NCBI GenBank assembly: GCA_003315675.1 | Contig: NIZU01000028.1 | Location: 1 to 13,038, forward strand | Direction: 5' to 3' | From: Methanocorpusculum sp. MCE | GTDB lineage: Archaea > Halobacteriota > Methanomicrobia > Methanomicrobiales > Methanocorpusculaceae | DNA: 13,038 bases | Part shown: positions 8,184 to 13,038 of the stretch, in pieces | Position numbering within the stretch: the first letter of the stretch is position 1 | Layout of the letters: each line of letters starts with the position of its first letter | Notes under the pieces: model-generated | The model's database searches: none | The model's input: only the letters and a program-made list of their open reading frames with translations | Told to the model about the DNA's origin: nothing | Program-made: the position numbers and the translations under genes

Positions 8184-8216
8184 ACGGGGTCATAAAGCCC
8201 CGTTACCAATCTATTT
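8184..8216 (+). terminator. Hairpin terminator after the propeller gene
   Basis: A stem ACGGGG (8184-8189) pairs with CCCCGT (8198-8203) around an eight-base loop, 20 bases after the stop codon, and is followed by a mildly T-rich stretch. The hairpin could also act on transcripts arriving from the other strand. Confidence 0.5.
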
Positions 8217-8239
8217 TCCCATACAGATTCAGTCAAACA

Positions 8240-8250
8240 GAAAAAAATCC
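8240..8250 (-). terminator. Oligo-T terminator after the MsvR-like gene
   Basis: On the minus strand, about 35 bases after the stop codon at 8283, GGGAT leads into seven T (plus-strand A-run 8241-8247). This is a usual archaeal termination signal. With the hairpin at 8184-8203 it separates the converging transcripts. Confidence 0.5.
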
Positions 8251-8282
8251 CGTCACAAAATAGTATCTTACAGTTGAGGGGT

Positions 8283-9050
8283 TTACGGATATTCCTGTCT
8301 GATGATTTCCATACAGCAGCAGTCATGCCCCTCGGTCATGCACTGGGTCTCTTCCACATTGACTTTTTCATTATAATACGCGGAGAATATCGCTTTGAAC
8401 ATCCCGCAGGAGATCGCACAGTTTTTCCCGGAGCCCTTCGGCATGATCATACATTCATAACAGTGATATACTTCAATCTGCACCGGATCGGTGGATCGTA
8501 TCCTCACCTCGCCAAACCCGTAATGTTTCCAGAACTCGGCGATGTTTGCCAGTGTTTTGTCCAGAGTGTCGGCCACCAGATACACGGCGACCGCCTGCCC
8601 CAGGATTTCTCCTCCGCGCATGATGACAGGATCAATGTTGATCCCGGCCTCGCTGAGAGCTACTTTAATGATATGGGGGATGATTTCTTTATAATCGATT
8701 TTATCGTATTTTGCATATGCCTGTCTGATGAGTTCACGAAAGTCCGATGTCCCGGTCTGTACGCTTGGCGTGATATTGCCGATATGCGATGCGGTTATTT
8801 GATATGTTTTTTTTCTGGCATCCCGCGGGTCGGGTCTCACCGAGATCAGACCTTTCATCTCGAGGGTATTGACGTATCCGGACACGGTGGATTTGGAAAG
8901 ACCCGTATACTCCATAATTCTGGTAAAAGAGACCGGGGCCTCCTCTGCCAGAAGGTAGAGGATCCGGTTTCGGATCGGACTGCGTACTGTGATCACAGTG
9001 CCTTTTTTTGAGTAGATATTCAGGGGTTCTTTGCTATCAGGTTCTGGCAT
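8283..9050 (-). CDS. HTH transcriptional regulator with C-terminal V4R domain (MsvR-like redox sensor)
   Basis: The 255-residue product has an N-terminal winged helix-turn-helix (about 24-90; RNRILYLLAEEAPVSFTRIMEYTGLSKSTVSGYVNTLE is the recognition region) and a C-terminal V4R (4-vinyl reductase) domain from about 120. The V4R part has eight cysteines: 197, 200, 211, 215, 237 and a CCC run at 244-246 in the closing motif QCMTEGHDCCCMEI. This layout is that of MsvR, a methanogen regulator shown in Methanothermobacter and Methanosarcina to bind DNA according to thiol redox state and to control its own gene and oxidative-stress genes. Orthology is inferred. I found no TTCG...TTCGAA-type site in the 86 bases upstream (9051-9136), and no ribosome binding site before the ATG. 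It follows rnz in the same direction and may have its own promoter or be co-transcribed. Confidence 0.85.
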   Translation of the reverse strand: MPEPDSKEPLNIYSKKGTVITVRSPIRNRILYLLAEEAPVSFTRIMEYTGLSKSTVSGYVNTLEMKGLISVRPDPRDARKKTYQITASHIGNITPSVQTGTSDFRELIRQAYAKYDKIDYKEIIPHIIKVALSEAGINIDPVIMRGGEILGQAVAVYLVADTLDKTLANIAEFWKHYGFGEVRIRSTDPVQIEVYHCYECMIMPKGSGKNCAISCGMFKAIFSAYYNEKVNVEETQCMTEGHDCCCMEIIRQEYP

Positions 9051-9136
9051 GTACGGTCGCTTACTGTATTGTTTAACCGCACCATCTTAAGTAGATTGGG
9101 GATACGGCATCTTTTCAGTGAGAGAGCTTTTACGGT

Positions 9137-10075
9137 TCAATCATCACTGTAAGGAATCTCCACCGTCGTCAGGTCGTTTGGTGCGATAATTTCCCCGCTG
9201 AAATACTCTTTTGCATCTTTGATATGGTTTGCCGCAGTAATATACCGTGAACTGAAATGAACAAGTGCCAGAATTTTCGGTTTCACCAGAGCGGCTACCT
9301 GTCCGGCTTCACATGCGGTCGAGTGCCAGGCCTCTTTTGCCCGTTCGCTTCCATCCTCTTCATCGAAGGTCGCTTCATGGATCAGAAGATCCGCATTGGC
9401 TAAAAGTTCGGGCTGGTTTTTTATCGGCCGTGTATCTCCCGTATACACAACTTTTCGCCCGCGTCTTCTCTCCCCCATCACCATCTCCGGAGTAATGGTC
9501 ACCTCTTCTTCACCGCGGAGAATGGTGACCGGGCTCCCTCTCTGGAGTTTACCGAACATCGGTCCGGGTTTTACGCCCAAGTCAATCGCGCCTTCCCGGT
9601 CGAATCTGCCGGGACGCATATCCTCCTCCAGCACATAACCTATGCTTTCCATTCCATGGAAGGTCCGGAATGCGACCACCGAGTATCCGTCGAACATAAT
9701 CACGTCTCCGTCGGATACCTCTACAGCCGAGAGCGGGAACGGAATTTTTGGGGTCAATTGATGGATGATATTAACGAACCAGTCGATACCCCGCGGACCG
9801 TAAAGCGTCAGCGGCTCGCCCCTCCCGTTGAAGGCCATCGTCTCGATGAGCCCGAATATGCCCAGATAATGATCGGCATGCCAGTGGGTTATAAAAACGG
9901 CATTTACCGTAAATCCGGTTTTCAGCCGCATCATCTGCTGCTGGGCTCCCTCCCCGCAGTCAAAAAGCAGGGTGTCGGATCCGCGCCTGATCATGATGCA
10001 GGAAGGATTTCGAAGCGGTGTTGGGAGAGCTCCCGCGGTCCCGAGAAAATGTACGAAGAGTGTTTCGCCGGCCAT
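9137..10075 (-). CDS. rnz: Ribonuclease Z (tRNA 3' endonuclease)
   Basis: The 312-residue product is a metallo-beta-lactamase-fold enzyme of the short RNase Z type, which cuts the 3' trailer from pre-tRNA. Zinc ligands are visible: HWHADH at 64-69 (HxHxDH), His140 in RTFHGMES, Asp214 in VYTGDTRP and His273 in LVHFSSRY. The N-terminal FLGTAGALPTPLRNPSC region is the usual family start, and the GPMFGKLQRG segment (about 171-180) belongs to the region bearing the tRNA-binding exosite and the MFG turn. The ATG at 10075 lies directly after the stop codon of the TIM-barrel gene, with a GTGGATC ribosome binding sequence over that junction. Together with endA at the other side of the propeller gene, the window codes for two of the main tRNA-maturation nucleases. 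Confidence 0.96.
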   Translation of the reverse strand: MAGETLFVHFLGTAGALPTPLRNPSCIMIRRGSDTLLFDCGEGAQQQMMRLKTGFTVNAVFITHWHADHYLGIFGLIETMAFNGRGEPLTLYGPRGIDWFVNIIHQLTPKIPFPLSAVEVSDGDVIMFDGYSVVAFRTFHGMESIGYVLEEDMRPGRFDREGAIDLGVKPGPMFGKLQRGSPVTILRGEEEVTITPEMVMGERRRGRKVVYTGDTRPIKNQPELLANADLLIHEATFDEEDGSERAKEAWHSTACEAGQVAALVKPKILALVHFSSRYITAANHIKDAKEYFSGEIIAPNDLTTVEIPYSDD

Positions 10076-10846
10076 TTAGATCCACTTCCGTAAAAACTCG
10101 AGGCTTTTCTTTCCCTCTTTCGGGTTTCGTCCCTCGACGACGATGATTTTTCCTTTGTATTCTTTGATTATTCTCGGCATAATCTTATCCCAGTTGATGG
10201 TGCCGCTCCCAAGAGAGAGGTGTTCGTCGTATTTTCCATGATTATCGTGGATATGAAGATGGTGTGCCTTTGGCAGGATGATTTTACAGAATTCATCCAG
10301 ATTTCCTGTTGTGTTCGCGTGCCCGATATCCAGCACGAGTCCCATCCCGGGCACACCGTCGACAAATCCCTCCTGTTCGTAGGGGTCACGGCAGAAAAAG
10401 TCGTCGAGGTTCGGCATATTTTCCAGACACGCGGTAACGCCGACCCGCTGTGCGGTTTCTCCGAGACGGATGCACGCCTGTTTGTGATTATTCCACGCGG
10501 AAGCTCCGTCGAATCTGCTCACTGGGGAGAGATACCCTGGATGGAGAACCACCGTGTCTGTGAGCTGAGCGGCCTGTTCGATGCAGACGGTGAACTGTCG
10601 GACGGTCTCTTCCCAGATCGGCATGTTGATGGATGCGGGATTCAGATCGCTGAACTGGGCATGGACGGAAACATCAAGTCCGTTTTCATCGATTACCCGT
10701 TTGACTGCGGAGAAGGTTTCCGATTTATCCAGCCGGTAGTTTCCGTCTGCCGAGATTTCCCAGCCGTCGAAGCCTACCTCGGGGATTTCCGAGACCCATG
10801 CCGGATCTTCCCAGACTTTTGAAGAGGAAGCAAAGAAGATTTTCAT
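10076..10846 (-). CDS. Sugar phosphate isomerase/epimerase-like TIM-barrel protein (AP endonuclease 2 superfamily)
   Basis: The 256-residue product has the xylose-isomerase-like TIM-barrel pattern, with the likely metal ligands in order: His62 in SVHAQF, His102 in VVLHPGY, Glu142 in CLENMPN, Asp173 and His176 in VLDIGHANT, His198/His200 and Asp201 in HLHIHDNHG, His209, and Glu238 in VVEGRNP. These residues bind two or three divalent metals in endonuclease IV and sugar epimerases. The family includes both DNA repair nucleases and isomerases; the sequence lacks the long DNA-binding loops of endonuclease IV as far as I can see, so an isomerase or unknown hydrolase is more likely. The ATG overlaps the stop of the UPF0200 gene (ATGA), and the gene abuts rnz, so they are co-translated. 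The substrate is unknown. Confidence 0.85.
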   Translation of the reverse strand: MKIFFASSSKVWEDPAWVSEIPEVGFDGWEISADGNYRLDKSETFSAVKRVIDENGLDVSVHAQFSDLNPASINMPIWEETVRQFTVCIEQAAQLTDTVVLHPGYLSPVSRFDGASAWNNHKQACIRLGETAQRVGVTACLENMPNLDDFFCRDPYEQEGFVDGVPGMGLVLDIGHANTTGNLDEFCKIILPKAHHLHIHDNHGKYDEHLSLGSGTINWDKIMPRIIKEYKGKIIVVEGRNPKEGKKSLEFLRKWI

Positions 10847-11382
10847 GCAAGACTCTCCAGATAACGCCGGATCCGTGCAGCAAACTCCTCGCGGCTCGAC
10901 TCGTTTTCAATGCGTACGTCTGCAAGATCGACGGCTCTGGCGAGTCCGAAAGACTCCTCGCGTTCATCGCGGGAGCGAAGTGTCTCGGGCGTGGTTGTAT
11001 CATCGCTTCTTCCGCGGTTTTTCATCCTGAGAAGGCGGGTCTCGAAACCTGCCGTGACTGCCAGAAGCGAAAAGTCGCTGATGACGGATTTGAAGTAGGC
11101 CACCTCGGCGTCTCCTCTGATTCCGTCGATGACGACGATTGTCGGGTTGAGTTTTGCGATCTCCTCTGCCGTCAGTATTGCGACGGCGTCCATGCCGAGT
11201 TTGGCCCGGAGGTTTCGGGCGGCCGTCCCGATGTTCTCATCCGTGAGTTCCAGTCCGTTTGCGATGACCTTTCTCCGAATCATATCTCCCATGACCACAA
11301 CCGGGATACCCAGTTCACCGGCGATTTCTGAAAATTCGCCCTTCCCGCTCGCGGGATACCCGACAACGCCAACAACCTTCAT
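10843..11382 (-). CDS. UPF0200 family P-loop nucleotide kinase-like protein
   Basis: A 179-residue protein with a Walker A loop at residues 8-16 (GYPASGKGE), followed by VVVMGDMIRRK, a kinase-like nucleoside-binding segment, and a Walker B-like strand IVVIDGIRGDAEV. A late R-rich lid region (MKNRGRSDD, then RSRDEREE) resembles that of nucleoside monophosphate and dephospho-CoA kinases. Members are archaeal and are annotated as UPF0200 or dephospho-CoA-kinase-like; the true substrate is not known to me. The frame is open 15 codons further upstream but the ATG at 11382 is chosen because it sits directly before the P-loop strand, at the usual N-terminus, and overlaps the UPF0148 stop codon by one base (TAATG). 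This overlap marks translational coupling in the cluster UPF0148, UPF0200, TIM barrel, rnz. Confidence 0.9.
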   Translation of the reverse strand: MKVVGVVGYPASGKGEFSEIAGELGIPVVVMGDMIRRKVIANGLELTDENIGTAARNLRAKLGMDAVAILTAEEIAKLNPTIVVIDGIRGDAEVAYFKSVISDFSLLAVTAGFETRLLRMKNRGRSDDTTTPETLRSRDEREESFGLARAVDLADVRIENESSREEFAARIRRYLESLA

Positions 11383-11756
11383 TATCTCGAGAGTATGGTT
11401 TTTGCTTCTGCGGCGGTCCGAATGCACTCGACGAGGGTCCGGCAGCGTTCCGGTTCGGTCTCTGCGGCGGCACGGGTGCAGAGCTGGAGAATCAGGGCAT
11501 CAAGGCTTTCGAGAATGTTGTCCGGCGCGGGCGAAGGGGTCTGATCGGCTGCGGCATACTTTGGAACGATCATCTGGACCTTTTCTGCGGTGTCCTTTTG
11601 CGCTGTATCTTCATTTGGAGTATTGGCACAGACCACGCACATCTTCTTACCCTTCACATCAAAAAGAGGTGCCTCGCATTTGGGACAGAGTTCCGAGAGC
11701 ATTTTCGCTCCGTTTAGGAGATACTCCGTCATTATATCCTCTGGTTTTTTCGTCAT
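11382..11756 (-). CDS. UPF0148 zinc-ribbon protein (Sjogren syndrome/scleroderma autoantigen 1 family)
   Basis: A 124-residue protein with an N-terminal helix, then a zinc ribbon with CPKC (about 24-27) and CVVC (about 40-43) around a short hairpin (EAPLFDVKGKKM). A loose linker rich in Pro and Ala follows, and then a C-terminal helix with ILESLDALILQL. This is the archaeal form of the Auto_anti-p27 family, whose role is unknown. The open frame continues upstream across the IS, but that part has no resemblance to the family and runs antisense to the transposase. I start at the ATG at 11756, which has a TATA box at the right distance. It is the first gene of the leftward cluster ending in rnz and possibly the MsvR-like gene. 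Confidence 0.88.
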   Translation of the reverse strand: MTKKPEDIMTEYLLNGAKMLSELCPKCEAPLFDVKGKKMCVVCANTPNEDTAQKDTAEKVQMIVPKYAAADQTPSPAPDNILESLDALILQLCTRAAAETEPERCRTLVECIRTAAEAKTILSR

Positions 11757-11802
11757 GGCTGTTTTTCTCTTCTGTACAAATTGGTTTTCAGAGTATATAA
11801 TG
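11757..11802 (-). promoter_or_regulatory. Promoter of the UPF0148-UPF0200-rnz cluster
   Basis: On the minus strand a TTATATAC-type TATA box lies at about 11793-11800, some 37-44 bases before the ATG at 11756. Transcription would then start near 11770 and leave a leader of about 14 bases. The IS begins just upstream of this box, so it may have replaced upstream activating or TFB-recognition sequence while leaving the core promoter. Confidence 0.5.
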
Positions 11803-11831
11803 TGAGAATTTCTAACAACCTTTTTTTTGAC

Positions 11832-11845
11832 AGAAAGTACTTTCT
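11832..11845. repeat. 14-bp perfect palindrome upstream of the transposase
   Basis: AGAAAGTACTTTCT reads the same on both strands. It lies 22 bases before the transposase ATG and just after a T8 run. It might be a transposase- or repressor-binding site near the left end of the IS. A second short palindrome, CGTACG, follows at 11849-11854. Confidence 0.45.
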
Positions 11846-11867
11846 TTTCGTACGTTGAGTAGTATGT

Positions 11868-12859
11868 ATGGGGACTTTCAGCAGCTTTGGTCTCAACCAG
11901 GCATATCACGAACGTTATGAAAAACTTGGCGACCGTCTCTCCGACGTTGGTAAAACACTTGATTGGGATGTGTTTCGCCCTCTTCTTGAATCCATGTATG
12001 CAAATAAATCCGGCAAGGGCGGTCATCCCAATGTCGATGTCATACTTATGTTCAAGATTCAGCTTCTGGAAGTCTGGTATAATCTGTCTGATCTCGCCGT
12101 TGAACGTGAAATTTATGATCGTCTTTCTTTTTGGCATGGTAAGTGAGGGCGTTAGCCCGAAACGGTGAGCAAGATTCGATCTTGCGAACTCTTGGCTGTC
12201 CTGACAAAATACCCGACAATTCAACGATCTGGTTATTTCGGGAGCGCATGTCCGAATCAGGCGTTGATACAGTGGTCTGGCAGGAGTTTCAGAGACAACT
12301 TGACCTGAAAGGTCTGAAAATTGAACAAGGTATGATTCAGGATGCAACGTTTGTGTATGCTGAACCCGGTCATTGTAAGAAAGACACGCCGCGAGGAGAT
12401 CAGGCAAAAACACGACGGGATAAAGATGGAAAAATCATGTCCAAGAACGGCAAAATGCACTATGGCTATAAACTTCATACCATCATGGATACGACGCACG
12501 ATCTTATTCGACGCATTGAAACCACCACGGCAAATGTTCATGATAGTCAGGTGGACCTCTCAGAAAAAGGAGAAGTGGTCTATCGGGATCGGGGATATCA
12601 GGGAGCAAAATGCAAGGGATATAGTGCCACAATGAAAAGGGGAGCGAGAGGGCATCCCATTGGCATACGAGATAAACTGAGAAATCTGCGAATAAGTAGG
12701 AAGAGATCAAAGGGCGAGAGACCCTATGTAGTGATCAAAAATGTTTTTCATGCAGGGTTGGTAAAGGTAACAACGCTGCAAAGAGTACGAGTGAAAAATA
12801 TGCTGGCTGCATTTTGTTATAATATCTATCAGGTGAAAACGATTCAAAACAGAGTGTAA
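11868..12859 (+). pseudogene. IS5 family transposase, disrupted by a frameshifting insertion
   Basis: A DDE transposase split into two frames. Part one (11868-12146) gives the N-terminal domain with GKGGHPNVDVILMFKIQLL and WYNLSDLAVEREIYDRLSF, then an abrupt end at TGA. Part two resumes two frames on, at about 12188, with LGCPDKIPDNSTIWLFRERM and continues to the TAA at 12857-12859. Catalytic residues are visible: first Asp in IQDATF, second Asp in VVYRDRGYQG, Glu in GERPYVVIKNVF. In related IS5 proteins the segment DRLSF is followed within a few residues by LG..D.IPD.STIW, so the 50 or so bases from 12138 to 12190 are extra and cause the break. Apart from this the protein looks intact, so the damage seems recent. 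It could regain function by exact loss of the extra bases. Confidence 0.85.
12138..12190 (+). repeat. About 50-base double-hairpin insertion inside the transposase
   Basis: The extra segment contains GGGC-GTTA-GCCC (12147-12158) and then GCAAGAT-TCG-ATCTTGC (12169-12185), a perfect seven-base stem with a three-base loop. Between them is a GGTGA sequence (12164-12168). The segment introduces TGA and TAG stops in the transposase frame and shifts the frame by two. Nothing like it occurs elsewhere in the window. It resembles small palindromic intergenic repeats, perhaps a mobile mini-element; the exact borders cannot be set without an intact copy. Confidence 0.6.
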
Positions 12860-12939
12860 ATTTAAAAAAAAAACGTCAAGGAATAATGGGTATTCTTCTT
12901 TTTTTGGGGGGGGTGAGGGGGTATGGATGTAGCCAATCT
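12860..12939 (+). terminator. IS right tail: A10 run, T7 terminator and G8/G5 tract
   Basis: After the transposase stop, the tail has a TTTAAAAAAAAAA stretch, a T-run (about 12899-12905) that fits archaeal termination of the transposase transcript, and then a G8 run (12906-12913), TGA and G5 (12917-12921). The same order occurs in copy 1 (T7, G7, cgtga, G5, ta, G3). The G-runs could fold as a G-quadruplex. GGTGAGG (12912-12918) also resembles a Shine-Dalgarno site for the downstream gene. Confidence 0.45.
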
Positions 12940-12946
12940 CCTATAC

Positions 12947-13038
12947 ATGACATCCCAGGAAAACATGGAAAAACGCCTCGAAGAACTCGAACGCGACTAT
13001 GCCGACCTCATGGAACGGGTCCGCGACCTCGAACTCCA
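12947..13038 (+). CDS. Coiled-coil protein, N-terminal fragment (3' part outside window)
   Basis: From the ATG at 12947 the frame is open to the window edge for 30 codons. The residues form a strong coiled coil with leucines and charged residues in heptads (MEKRLEELERDYADLMERVRDLEL). An in-frame ATG at 12923, inside the shared IS end, would add MDVANLLY and is preceded by GGTGAGG with four bases of spacing; the ATG at 12947 has no ribosome binding site. The protein cannot be named from so little. Such a start is seen in proteasome-activating nucleotidases (PAN) and in many other coiled-coil proteins; PAN is only a guess. The IS end lies about 7 bases before the ATG at 12947, so the native leader seems to have been cut off or replaced. 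Confidence 0.6.
   Translation, partial: MTSQENMEKRLEELERDYADLMERVRDLEL

Larger units (their letters stand above)
11810..12939 (+). mobile_element. IS5-type insertion sequence (copy 2), about 1.1 kb, transposase broken
   Basis: This element contains the transposase pseudogene and a right tail shared with positions 1-178 of the window. The right end near 12939 is set by the point where the two copies diverge. The left end is uncertain: only the region between the UPF0148 promoter (11800) and the transposase start (11868) can hold it, and 11810 is an estimate. No convincing terminal inverted repeats or target duplication could be read, so the borders may be off by tens of bases. It lies in the same direction as copy 1, about 12.7 kb away. 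Confidence 0.75.

Noticed and set aside
8274..9011. 245-codon plus-strand frame antisense to the MsvR-like gene
   Set aside because: The opposite strand encodes clear HTH and V4R motifs. The antisense product is rich in His, Phe and Asp without any recognisable pattern.
9051..9136. MsvR-type operator upstream of the MsvR-like gene
   Set aside because: No TTCGAA-type repeat is present in this gap on either strand.
11887..12168. Second frame within the transposase N-terminus (93 codons)
   Set aside because: The alternate frame overlaps the conserved transposase N-terminal domain and has no family pattern of its own.
11382..12413. A long minus-strand reading frame (343 codons) joining UPF0148 to a stretch antisense to the transposase
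   Set aside because: Only the last 124 residues resemble a protein family. The upstream part is antisense to the IS5 transposase and crosses the TATA box, so it is an artefact.
11810..12939. Terminal inverted repeats of the IS (CCTTTTTTTTGAC on the left against CCTTGACG at the right, reverse strand)
   Set aside because: The match needs a large gap and would leave about 50 bases of shared sequence outside the element, so it is too weak to define the ends.
1..13038. CRISPR array, tRNA or rRNA gene, defence or phage module
   Set aside because: No regularly spaced repeats, no cloverleaf-like stretch and no nuclease, toxin or phage-like gene cluster were found; all sizeable genes have housekeeping or surface-protein assignments.

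Overview
The window reads as a methanogenic archaeon of the order Methanomicrobiales; a Methanocorpusculum-like genome is my best guess. The reasons are an archaeal-type PheRS (short alpha and beta subunits), archaeal TrpRS, an alpha2-type tRNA-splicing endonuclease, UPF0148 and UPF0200 proteins, a regulator with the layout of methanogen MsvR, TATA-type promoters close to start codons and oligo-T terminators. Codon usage looks uniform across the housekeeping genes.

Layout. Positions 1-178 are the 3' end of an IS5-type insertion sequence: the last 33 codons of the transposase and an 80-bp tail. After an AT-rich gap, leftward genes run from about 7 kb down to 424: endA (tRNA-splicing endonuclease), trpS, pheS and pheT are packed with gaps of 2-10 bp and look like one operon. 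A leftward, promoter-proximal gene for a membrane-anchored periplasmic binding protein (BtuF/FepB type) follows as its own unit. Divergent from endA, a rightward gene (6974-8164) encodes a secreted, C-terminally anchored beta-propeller-like protein. From 11756 leftward to 8283 lies a second cluster: a UPF0148 zinc-ribbon protein, a UPF0200 P-loop kinase-like protein, a sugar-phosphate-isomerase-like TIM barrel and rnz (tRNase Z), with overlaps or no gaps, then after 86 bp the MsvR-like redox regulator.

A second copy of the same IS (about 11.8-12.94 kb) lies in direct orientation upstream of the UPF0148 gene. Its transposase is broken by about 50 extra bases made of two hairpins. Its right end stops about 7 bp before the ATG of a rightward, coiled-coil-encoding gene that runs off the window.

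How it fits together. The core is tRNA biology: intron splicing (EndA), 3'-end trimming (RNase Z) and charging with Trp and Phe. I see no defence system, CRISPR array or clearly new multi-gene system. The most interesting structure is at the IS: the palindromic insertion in the transposase, the G-rich tail shared by both copies, and the chance that the IS supplies a ribosome binding site and start codon to the downstream gene.
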